From positions 868,001 through 932,000 of the forward strand of contig JAPSJW010000001.1 of the NCBI GenBank assembly GCA_031177985.1: 64,000 nt of DNA. The letters run 5' to 3'. This document shows, one piece after another, positions 8,067-15,768 of the stretch. The notes beneath the pieces are model-generated. The model saw nothing but the letters and a program-made list of their open reading frames with translations, did no database searches and had not been told where the DNA came from. The position numbers were made by a program, and so were the translations under genes. How positions within the stretch are numbered: the first letter of the stretch is position 1; every line of letters begins with the position of its first letter. This DNA comes from Microbacteriaceae bacterium (GTDB lineage: Bacteria > Actinomycetota > Actinomycetes > Actinomycetales > Microbacteriaceae).

Positions 8067-8854
8067 GACACGACCCGGCCGGCCTCGGCCGAGGCGACGA
8101 CCACCTCGATGCCCGCGGCGCGCATCCGCTCGAGCTCCTCGTCGGTGACCTCGGCGTCGGTGACGAGCGTGTCGATCATCGAGAGCGCGCCGAACCGGAT
8201 GCTCGCCCGTGCCCGGAACTTGGAGGAGTCGGCCAGCAGCACGGTGCGCCTCGCGATCGCGCTCATGCCGCGCTTGATCTCCGCGTCGAGCACGCTCGCG
8301 CAGAGCACCCCCACGTCGTCGATCGCGGTCGTGGACAGCACGGCGACATCGACAGAGAGCGCCTCGAGCCCCGCCCTGGTGGTGGGACCCGCGAAGGCGC
8401 GGGTCTCGGTCTGGTAGACCCCGCCGAGCGAGATGAGCTCGAGGTCGTCGCGGCCGGCGCACGCGGTGATGGCGGGCACGGAGTGCGTGACGACCGTCGT
8501 ACCGGCGGGCAGCAGGGCGCCGAGGGGCGCGACCGTGGTGCCCGCGTCGAGCGCCACGGTGGATGCTGCTCCCAGCACCTCGACCGCCCTGGCGGCGATC
8601 GAGCGCTTCTGCCAGGCGCCGGTGCGGGTGCGCTCTTCGAACGGGATGCCCGCGCCGTCGGCCAGCCGGGCCCCGCCGACGACGCGACGGGCGAGCCCGT
8701 CGAGCTCGAGCTGACGCAGGTCGCGGCGGATCGTCATCTCCGAGACCCCGAGGTCGCGGGCGACCGTGGCCGAGCCCAGGTAGCCCTCGGCGCGGAGTCG
8801 GCGCGCGAGCTCCTCACGGCGAGCAGGTGCCTCGGTGTACCGCACGGCACTCAT
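8063..8854 (-). CDS. DeoR/GlpR family transcriptional regulator
   Basis: Repressor of sugar genes that responds to a phosphorylated sugar. The N-terminal DeoR helix-turn-helix (ATVARDLGVSEMTIRRDLRQLE) is followed by the DeoR C-terminal sensor domain with ALDAGTTV, LISLGGVYQ and SSKFRARA segments. The ATG at 8854 is preferred because the protein then begins a few residues before the helix-turn-helix; an ATG at 8881 adds nine residues. It is divergent from the FGGY kinase gene with about 75 bases between, and heads the leftward kinase-aldolase-GH84 operon, so it probably controls both directions. Confidence 0.9.
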   Translation of the reverse strand: MSAVRYTEAPARREELARRLRAEGYLGSATVARDLGVSEMTIRRDLRQLELDGLARRVVGGARLADGAGIPFEERTRTGAWQKRSIAARAVEVLGAASTVALDAGTTVAPLGALLPAGTTVVTHSVPAITACAGRDDLELISLGGVYQTETRAFAGPTTRAGLEALSVDVAVLSTTAIDDVGVLCASVLDAEIKRGMSAIARRTVLLADSSKFRARASIRFGALSMIDTLVTDAEVTDEELERMRAAGIEVVVASAEAGRVVS

Positions 8855-8931
8855 CCCATCCCAGGGGCGTCGATGTGTCAATAGTCGAACAGATCTTGAC
8901 CTCTTTGTGCAGAGAGGAACAGGATGGGACC

Positions 8932-10404
8932 GTGCCGACGAGCCCGGAGTCCGCGCGTGGTCGCGCGTGCCTGCTCGGCGTCGACGTCGGCAGCACGAAT
9001 CTCAAGGTCGCCGCCGTGAGTCCGGAGGGCGAGCTGATCCGCCTGCGGCGCTCGCCGACACCGCACTCGGCGTCCCAGCTCATCGATGTCGTGCTCGACG
9101 GCCTGCGCTCGGTCTCGGACGGGTGCGAGGCTCTCGCGATCGGCATCGCCTCGATGGCCGAGACCGGCGTCCCGCTGCGCGGCAGCGAGCCGCTCGGCGA
9201 CCTCGTGCGCTGGAACCGGGTGGGAGCGGACGAAGCCCCGGACGATCTCGCCCGACTGGATGCCGCCGAGCTGCACGCCGCGACCGGAGTGCCGCTGACC
9301 CGCAAGACGCCGCTGCGCACCTGGGCCCGGCTACGGGTGGCCGACTCCGACCGTTGGGCGGCCATGACGCGGTGGTCGGGGGTCGCCGACCTCGTCGCTC
9401 TCGCGCTGACGGGCGAGCTCGCCACCGATCACACTCTCGCGGGACGCACGATGGCCTACCGCCTGCCTCGCCGACGCGAGCTCCCCGGCGCCTTCGACGA
9501 GGAGCTGCTGGCGCTCGTCGGCATGCGCCCGGCGCAGCTGCCGAGGGTGGTTGCACCCGGCGAATCCGCCGGGGTCACCCTGCCGGGCCTCGGCCTCCCG
9601 GCCGGCCTCCCCGTCTACATCTCGGGTCACGACCATGCCGTCGGCGCCTGGGGCGCCGGAATGCGCGCGCCCGGAGATCGCGTCGACTCGGTCGGCACGA
9701 GCGAGGCCGTGCTGCGCATCGCGTCGCACCCGGTCGAGCGGGGGATCGCGGGCGCCCAAGGGATGAGCGTCACCCGCAGCGTCGACGGCCTCCGCGAAGT
9801 GCTGCTGGCCGGTTCCCCGGGAGGCGGGTCGTTCGTCGCTTCGCTGCTGCGGGGCGACCTCGGCGGCCGGGCACTCGAGCCGAGCGTGCTCGAGGCGGCT
9901 GCGCCGCATCCGTCGTTCTTCGCCCTGCCCTACCCGCTCGGACGGCAGAGCCCGTCGCCTGACCCCGAGGCGCGCACCCGCTTCGTCGACCGGAACGGCC
10001 GCGAGGTCAACCCGACCGCCGCGACCCCTGAAGAGCTGGCCGGCGCCGTGCTGCTCGGGCTCTGCCTGCAGCTGCGCTGGATGCTCGACGCCCAGGACGA
10101 TGTGCTCGGGGAGCCGACGCCGGTTCCGCTGCCGCTGATCGGCGGCCCGGCGGCGGCGAGCGGAGCCTGGCGACGGATGCGCGCGGCGGTCGTGCCCGCC
10201 CGCTTCGCGCGCGTGGCCTCCGACGAGCCCGTGGCGGTGTCGGCGGCCCTCCTCGCAGGCGTCCGTGCCGGCGCGTCCGATTCCTCCGTCACCCTGCCGG
10301 TCGGCCCGGCGGAGGGACAGGATTCGCCGGACCCCGGCATTGCCGAGATCTACGCGGCCTTCCTCGACGCGGCAGCCGCCGCACCCCCGAAAGGACAGCA
10401 GTGA
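8932..10404 (+). CDS. FGGY-family carbohydrate kinase
   Basis: ATP-dependent sugar kinase, 490 residues from the GTG at 8932. The N-terminal domain begins LLGVDVGSTNLK (phosphate loop at 18-23); the C-terminal domain carries GHDHAVGAWGAG and DSVGTSEAVL. A longer reading frame exists upstream but would run through the divergent promoter region. GAGGAAC near 8914-8920 may serve as ribosome binding site at a long spacing. The gene opens the rightward operon and its stop overlaps the aldolase start, so the kinase product is probably the aldolase substrate. The sugar (a ketose or polyol) cannot be read from sequence. Confidence 0.88.
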   Translation: MPTSPESARGRACLLGVDVGSTNLKVAAVSPEGELIRLRRSPTPHSASQLIDVVLDGLRSVSDGCEALAIGIASMAETGVPLRGSEPLGDLVRWNRVGADEAPDDLARLDAAELHAATGVPLTRKTPLRTWARLRVADSDRWAAMTRWSGVADLVALALTGELATDHTLAGRTMAYRLPRRRELPGAFDEELLALVGMRPAQLPRVVAPGESAGVTLPGLGLPAGLPVYISGHDHAVGAWGAGMRAPGDRVDSVGTSEAVLRIASHPVERGIAGAQGMSVTRSVDGLREVLLAGSPGGGSFVASLLRGDLGGRALEPSVLEAAAPHPSFFALPYPLGRQSPSPDPEARTRFVDRNGREVNPTAATPEELAGAVLLGLCLQLRWMLDAQDDVLGEPTPVPLPLIGGPAAASGAWRRMRAAVVPARFARVASDEPVAVSAALLAGVRAGASDSSVTLPVGPAEGQDSPDPGIAEIYAAFLDAAAAAPPKGQQ

Positions 10405-11282
10405 CCATCACCCTCGACGCGATCGCGAGGCCCTCAGGGGCCCTCGCCATGGTCGCGATGGACCAGCGCGAGAGCCTGCGCCACATGTTCGACCTCGCCG
10501 GAGCCGGGCGTCCGGCTGATGAGGTGCTCATCGACTTCAAGGTCGCGGTCGCCGAGACCCTGGGGCCGCTCGCCTCGGGCTTCCTCGCCGACCGGCAGTT
10601 CGGGTTCGACCGGGTGCGCTCGGCGCTCTCGCCGAGCTCGGGCCTCATCCTCGCCGCGGATTCCCTCACGCAGGAGGAGGGCGGACCGGTGGAGGAGACC
10701 GGGCTCGATGAGGCCGTGCTCGCGCCCGACGTCGACCTCGGCGGCGTGGTCGCGCTCAAGCTGCTGCTGATCTGGCGCCGCGACGAGCGGCGGGAGGCGC
10801 GCGTCGAGCTGGCACGGCGGTTCATCGACGTGTCGGCCGAGCGCGGCCTGCTCTCGGTGCTCGAGCCCGTCGTGCGGGCGACGCCGGCCGAGGTCGACGC
10901 GGGCACCTGGGACGCCGACGCCGCGATCGTCGAAGCGGCCGAGGAGCTCAGCGCCCTGCGTCCCAGCCTCTACAAGGTGCAGGTTCCCCTCGGGGGCAAA
11001 GGCGACAGCGCCGAGCAGGAGGCGGCGAGCGCTCGTCTGGGCGAGGTCATCCGCACGCCGTGGGTCGTGCTGTCGCAGGGTGTCGACCGCGAGCACTTCG
11101 CGGGCGCGGTGCGCGCGGCCTGCCGGGGCGGCGCGTCCGGCTTCCTCGCGGGACGCGCGCTCTGGAGCGACGTCGTCGGCGCACCCGATGTGCGCGGGAG
11201 TCTTCGCGAGGTGTCCGTGCCCCGCCTCGAACGGCTCGGCGAGCTCGTCGACGCCGAAGCGCGCCCGTGGACGGAGGCGTGA
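10401..11282 (+). CDS. LacD/YihT-like class I aldolase
   Basis: Schiff-base aldolase of the DeoC/LacD superfamily, related to tagatose-1,6-bisphosphate aldolase and 6-deoxy-6-sulfofructose-1-phosphate aldolase YihT. Visible are the N-terminal VAMDQRESLRHM segment typical of the family, a conserved DFK stretch near residue 45, and YKVQVP with Lys192 as the likely Schiff-base lysine. The GTG start overlaps the kinase stop (GTGA), with GAAAGGACAG upstream. Kinase followed by aldolase suggests cleavage of a 1-phosphorylated ketose to dihydroxyacetone phosphate and an aldehyde. Substrate is unknown. Confidence 0.82.
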   Translation: MTITLDAIARPSGALAMVAMDQRESLRHMFDLAGAGRPADEVLIDFKVAVAETLGPLASGFLADRQFGFDRVRSALSPSSGLILAADSLTQEEGGPVEETGLDEAVLAPDVDLGGVVALKLLLIWRRDERREARVELARRFIDVSAERGLLSVLEPVVRATPAEVDAGTWDADAAIVEAAEELSALRPSLYKVQVPLGGKGDSAEQEAASARLGEVIRTPWVVLSQGVDREHFAGAVRAACRGGASGFLAGRALWSDVVGAPDVRGSLREVSVPRLERLGELVDAEARPWTEA

Positions 11283-11284
11283 CG

Positions 11285-11947
11285 ATGCGCGCCGGACTGC
11301 TGCACACCGTTCCCGCGCTCGCCGGCACGTTCCAGACCGCGATCGAGAAGGAGCTGCCCGGGGTCGACCTGGTGCACCTCGCCGACGCCGATCTGCTCGC
11401 CACCGCTCGACGCGACGGCGTGCTGCCCGAGCTCGAGCAGCGGGTCGCCGCGCGCATCGACGCGCTCATCACCGCGGGCGCGGAAGCCGTGCTCGTGACC
11501 TGCTCGTCGATCGGCGAGGCCGTCGAGAAGGCCGCGGCCGGGGCATCCGTACCCGTGCTCCGCGTCGACGCGCCGATGGCGGCCGAGGCCGTGCGCATCG
11601 CCACCGCCGCGGCGCATCCGGGGCGCATCCGCGTGCTCGCGACCCTGCAGGCGACGCTCGGACCGACCGGGAGGCTTCTCGAGCGCGAGGCCGCCGGCTC
11701 GGGCGTCGTCGTGACCTCCGAGGTTGTTCCCGGTGCGATCGAGGCTCGCGAGTCGGGGGATCAGGCCGAGCACGACCGGCTGGTGCTGGCGGCAGCACGG
11801 ACGGCCGCCGATGAGGCCGACGTCGTCGTGTTCGCCCAGGCGTCGATGGCTGCGGCGCTCGGCGACGAGCGGTTGCGCGTGCCCGTGCTCACGTCGCCGG
11901 CGGGCGGCGTCGCGTCGCTGATCACGGCCCTCAGGAGCTCGTCGTGA
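11285..11947 (+). CDS. Asp/Glu/hydantoin racemase superfamily protein
   Basis: A 220-residue protein of the aspartate/glutamate racemase fold. It keeps the first catalytic cysteine (Cys73 in LVTCSSIGE). The position of the second cysteine is Ala in VVFAQASMA, so two-base racemisation is doubtful; an isomerase or one-cysteine lyase-like role is possible. The ATG at 11285 follows a GTG at 11279 that overlaps the aldolase stop; either could be used. It sits in the middle of the kinase-aldolase-glycosidase operon, so a role on a carbohydrate-derived acid is inferred. Confidence 0.8.
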   Translation: MRAGLLHTVPALAGTFQTAIEKELPGVDLVHLADADLLATARRDGVLPELEQRVAARIDALITAGAEAVLVTCSSIGEAVEKAAAGASVPVLRVDAPMAAEAVRIATAAAHPGRIRVLATLQATLGPTGRLLEREAAGSGVVVTSEVVPGAIEARESGDQAEHDRLVLAAARTAADEADVVVFAQASMAAALGDERLRVPVLTSPAGGVASLITALRSSS

Positions 11948-13782
11948 TCGAGACCGGCTACGAGGACGGCTGCTTCGTCGTCACCGCACCGGGTTACCGC
12001 CTCCTGGTGCGCGAGTCGACCTTCGAGCGCTCGCCCTACGCCAGGCTGACGGATGCGGATGGCCACGTCTGGACCGACCTGCACCTGCTGAGCTCTCTCC
12101 ACACGACCGCGACGCCCGACGAGATCGTGCGGGTGCATCCGCTGCGGATCGAGCGTGAGGACGAGGCCGTCGTGCTCACCGCGAGGGTCGAGAGCACCGC
12201 CTGGACCGAGCACGAGACCCGCCTCGTCTGCACGCCCGAGGGGGTCGAGCTCGAGGCCCGGGTCGTGGGCTCCGGGGCACTCACCGACGTGACCCTGCTC
12301 GGCTCCCGCGGCACGCTGACGAGCGGCGCGGCCGGTGCGTTCCGCTCGTCGATCCGGTTCCGCGGCGTCTTCGTGCCTGCCCCGGGCGAGCCGGTGCAGT
12401 TCGTGCGGCCCGCGGCCACCTCCGCCGTGCTCGGAGTCGTCGGCGACGCGGATCCCGGCAGGCTCAACGCGATCTTCTCGCCTCCGCCGCTCGCGCTCGC
12501 CTTCGGCAAGGAGCCACCGGCGTGGGCGACCACCGTTCCCGAGGGGGAATGGCTCGGGCTCTGGCTGCGGGCATCCGTCGCCGAGAGCACCTTCACAGGG
12601 CTGCGCTACTCCGCGGTCGACGGGGGATACCTGCTGCAGCTCGACTACGAGGGTCACACCCTCGTCGAGGGCTCGTTCTCGACCCCGGTCATCGTGCTGC
12701 GACCGGTCGCGCAGGCCTGGGACGTGCTCGACGCCTACCGTGCCGACCTCGTCGATCGCGGCTTCGCACCCGCCCGCGGCCCGGTCGTGCCGGACTGGTG
12801 GCTCGAGCCGATCTTCTGCGGCTGGGGTGCGCAGTGCGCCAGGGCCGCGCACCTCATGCACCCGGGCAGCGACGAGCCCACGTCGGGCACCGCACCGGAG
12901 GCTCCGGGCGAGGAGCCGCTCGTCGTGCGGGCCGCCCCGTCGCTCGCCCGCCAGGACGTCTACGACGAGTTCCTCGCCCGCCTCGCGCAGCACGACCTCG
13001 ATCCGGGCACCATCGTGCTCGACGACCGGTGGCAGGCCGAGTACGGCACCGGGGCCGTCGACCCGGAGCACTGGCCCGACCTCAAGGCGTGGATCGCCGA
13101 TCGCCACGCCGAGGGACGCAAGGTGCTGCTGTGGTGGAAGGCCTGGGACCCGCAGGGACTCCCCGTGGAGGACTGCGTCGTCGACGCCGCGGGGAAGCCT
13201 GTCACGGTCGACCCCGCGAACCCGACCTACCTGCGTCGCCTCGAGAGCATCGTGCACTACCTGCTCTCGCCCGAGGGCCTCGACGCCGACGGCTTCAAGG
13301 TCGACTTCACCCAGCGCGGTCCCTCCGGGCAGACACTGAAAGGGGTGCCGGGGGTGTGGGGCTTCGCCGGCCTGCATGCGCTGCTGCACGCCCTGCACTC
13401 CGCCGCGCACGAGACGAAGCCCGACGCTCTGGTCATCTGCCACACCGTGCATCCGTCGTTCGCCGATGTCGCCGACATGATCCGGCTCAACGACGTGAGC
13501 AAGCGCGACGTGAATGGGGTGCGGGTGCCGGTCGTCGAGCAGCTCGCGGTGCGGCACGAGATCGCGCGTCGCGTGCTGCCGCACCATCCCATCGACACCG
13601 ACCAGTGGCCGATGCCCAACCGCGACCAGTGGCTCGCCTACGTCGACGCTCAGATCGCGCGAGGCGTTCCGGCGCTCTACTACCTCGAGGCGATCGACCG
13701 CTCCGGCGAGCCGGTGTCCTCCGACGACCTGCACCGCGTCGCCGACAGCTGGCGCCGGTACCGCGGGGCGCTGCGGGAATGA
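11944..13782 (+). CDS. Predicted clan GH-D-like glycoside hydrolase (GH31/GH36-like)
   Basis: A 612-residue cytosolic protein with an N-terminal beta-rich domain (1-270) and a TIM-barrel half. The barrel has PDWWLEPIFCGWGAQ, TIVLDDRWQ, KVLLWWKAWDPQ and, at the expected strand, DGFKVDFT, where Asp454 matches the KxD nucleophile of alpha-galactosidase-type enzymes. A later DTDQWPMPN could hold the acid/base. The GTG start overlaps the racemase stop (GTGA). It differs from any GH36 or GH31 protein I know well, so the family number is open. An alpha-glycosidase feeding the kinase and aldolase is inferred. Confidence 0.7.
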   Translation: MIETGYEDGCFVVTAPGYRLLVRESTFERSPYARLTDADGHVWTDLHLLSSLHTTATPDEIVRVHPLRIEREDEAVVLTARVESTAWTEHETRLVCTPEGVELEARVVGSGALTDVTLLGSRGTLTSGAAGAFRSSIRFRGVFVPAPGEPVQFVRPAATSAVLGVVGDADPGRLNAIFSPPPLALAFGKEPPAWATTVPEGEWLGLWLRASVAESTFTGLRYSAVDGGYLLQLDYEGHTLVEGSFSTPVIVLRPVAQAWDVLDAYRADLVDRGFAPARGPVVPDWWLEPIFCGWGAQCARAAHLMHPGSDEPTSGTAPEAPGEEPLVVRAAPSLARQDVYDEFLARLAQHDLDPGTIVLDDRWQAEYGTGAVDPEHWPDLKAWIADRHAEGRKVLLWWKAWDPQGLPVEDCVVDAAGKPVTVDPANPTYLRRLESIVHYLLSPEGLDADGFKVDFTQRGPSGQTLKGVPGVWGFAGLHALLHALHSAAHETKPDALVICHTVHPSFADVADMIRLNDVSKRDVNGVRVPVVEQLAVRHEIARRVLPHHPIDTDQWPMPNRDQWLAYVDAQIARGVPALYYLEAIDRSGEPVSSDDLHRVADSWRRYRGALRE

Positions 13783-15626
13783 CAGCCCCCGTGCAGGAGG
13801 TGCGCCCGGGGGTGTGGCGCATCGAGGACACCTGCAACGTCTACCTCATCGCCGCCGACCCCACGGATGCGGCGGGCGGCGAGCGCACCGCGGTCGCGAT
13901 CGACTTCGGTGCCGGAGAGGTGCTCGACCTGCTGCCGCAGCTCGGCATCGACCGCATCACCGACGTGCTCATGACGCACCACCACCGCGATCAGGGTCAG
14001 GGGCTGCCGCGCGCCGTCGAGCACGGGGTCCGCATCCACGTGCCGCCGGTGGAGATCGACCTCTTCGCGAACGTCGACGAGCTGTGGCGCACGCGCCAGT
14101 TCGACAACGACTACATCGTGCGGCAGGACCGCTTCTCGCTGCTCGAGCCCGTTCCGGTGCACGCGACCGTGGCCGAGTACCGCTCAGCCGAGGTCGGCGG
14201 GGTGACCCTCTTCACCCTCCCGACCCCCGGCCACACCACAGGGTCGGTGACCTATTTGCTCGACCGGGGCGGCGAACGGCTCGCGTTCAGCGGCGACCTC
14301 ATCTACGCGCCCGGCAAGGTCTGGTCGCTCGCCGCGACCCAGTGGTCCTACACCGCCCACGAGGGACCGGCCATGACCGTGCTCTCGTCCTACCTGCTCG
14401 CCGACGAGCGCCCCGACCTGCTGCTGCCCTCCCACGGCCGCCCGATCGACGATCCGTCGCACGCCCTGCGGCTCCTCGCGAAGCGGATGCAGTACCACGT
14501 CGACTCCAAGCGCTGGCACCCGTGGGACCTAGAAGACCGCCTGCGGAATCCGTTCATCCCCCTGACCCGGCACCTGCTGCTGAACCGCTCCTCGCTCTCG
14601 ACCGGCTACGTGCTGCTCTCGGAGAACGGCGAGGCGCTGCTCGTCGACTTCGGGTACGACATGACCACCGGTCTGCCGGGCGGAACCGACCGAGCATCCA
14701 GGCGACCGTGGCTGGCCTCGCTGCCGGCGCTCAAGCGCGACTTCGACGTCACCCGGATCTCGGTCGCGCTGCCGACCCACTATCACGACGACCACGTCGC
14801 AGGGATGCCGCTGCTGCGCGACGTCGAGGGCACCGAGATCTGGTCGCCGGCCAACGTCGCGCCGATCCTCGACGACCCGTGGAAGCACGACCTGCCGTGC
14901 CAGTGGTGGGAGCCGATCCCCTCTGATCGGGTGCTCCCGGTCGGAGGCACGTTCCGCTGGAACGAGTACGAGATCACGGTGCACGAGCAGCCGGGCCACA
15001 CTCTGTACGCGGTCGCCTATGAGCTCGAGGTCGACGGGGTGCGCGTCGTGTTCACCGGTGACCAGCAGGAGAACCTCGGCATCCGGGGCGAGCGGCACGA
15101 GATCCTGAACTACCAGTACCGCAACCGGTTCCGCCTGGGCGACTACGTCAAGAGCGCCGAGCTCTACCGGCGCATCGCCCCAGGGCTCCTACTGTCGGGG
15201 CACTGGGATCCGCGCGAAGTCGATGCCGACTACCTGGACTACCTCTACTACGCGGGGCTCGACCTCGACGAGATGCACGCGGCGCTGCTGCCCCTCGACG
15301 AGCTCGACCTCGGGGCCGATGGGCAGCTGGCGCGACTCACCCCGTACCGGGCGGCCGTCGCCGCGTCGTCGGAGGTCGCGTACGAGGCGACCGTGCGGAA
15401 CCCGCACGCCGCCGCATCCCTCGCCACCGTCGTGCCCGTGGTGCCCGAGGGCTGGACCGCCTCGCCCATCGCCCCCGTCGAGCTGTCGCCGCGCGAGGAG
15501 CGCGCGGTGACGTTCACGGTGCGCACCGGTGCCGTGCCGCAGCGTCGAGCGCGCATCGCGGTCGACGTGACGATCGGCCAGCTGCGGCTCGGACAGCACG
15601 CGGAGGCGATCCTCGACGTGGGGTGA
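13779..15626 (+). CDS. Tandem metallo-beta-lactamase-fold protein
   Basis: A 615-residue protein made of two metallo-beta-lactamase-fold domains (about 1-240 and 260-510) and a C-terminal beta-sandwich (about 530-615) resembling the NEW3 domain of alpha-galactosidases. The second domain has the intact metal motif THYHDDH (H334, H336, D338, H339) with a later GHTLYAVAYE and SGHWD. The first has HHHRDQ at 67-72, where the last His is Gln. The ATG overlaps the glycosidase stop (ATGA). Most such proteins are hydrolases of esters, lactones or phosphodiesters; a sugar-lactone or sugar-ester hydrolase role is inferred from the operon. Confidence 0.78.
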   Translation: MTAPVQEVRPGVWRIEDTCNVYLIAADPTDAAGGERTAVAIDFGAGEVLDLLPQLGIDRITDVLMTHHHRDQGQGLPRAVEHGVRIHVPPVEIDLFANVDELWRTRQFDNDYIVRQDRFSLLEPVPVHATVAEYRSAEVGGVTLFTLPTPGHTTGSVTYLLDRGGERLAFSGDLIYAPGKVWSLAATQWSYTAHEGPAMTVLSSYLLADERPDLLLPSHGRPIDDPSHALRLLAKRMQYHVDSKRWHPWDLEDRLRNPFIPLTRHLLLNRSSLSTGYVLLSENGEALLVDFGYDMTTGLPGGTDRASRRPWLASLPALKRDFDVTRISVALPTHYHDDHVAGMPLLRDVEGTEIWSPANVAPILDDPWKHDLPCQWWEPIPSDRVLPVGGTFRWNEYEITVHEQPGHTLYAVAYELEVDGVRVVFTGDQQENLGIRGERHEILNYQYRNRFRLGDYVKSAELYRRIAPGLLLSGHWDPREVDADYLDYLYYAGLDLDEMHAALLPLDELDLGADGQLARLTPYRAAVAASSEVAYEATVRNPHAAASLATVVPVVPEGWTASPIAPVELSPREERAVTFTVRTGAVPQRRARIAVDVTIGQLRLGQHAEAILDVG

Positions 15627-15768
15627 TGCGCGTCGGCGGGGCCTGCCGGGGCATGCGTGAGTGCTACGGCGTCAGGTGAGCGCCGCGGAGTTCACCCTTG
15701 TCCGCAAGGCTCACTCGTGCGCCTGGGCGAGGCCGGGCCGCATCCACGCCGACGACGCGACGGATGCG

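Noticed and set aside
8876-8931. An upstream start for the FGGY kinase within the divergent promoter region (GTG at about 8875).
   Set aside because: It would place translation through the region that must hold the DeoR-controlled promoters, and the kinase fold begins normally from GTG 8932.
11761-13734. A 657-codon minus-strand frame opposite the GH-D-like glycosidase, and a similar one of about 784 codons on the plus strand at 26627-28981.
   Set aside because: Both are low-information shadows of recognised genes and have no family features.
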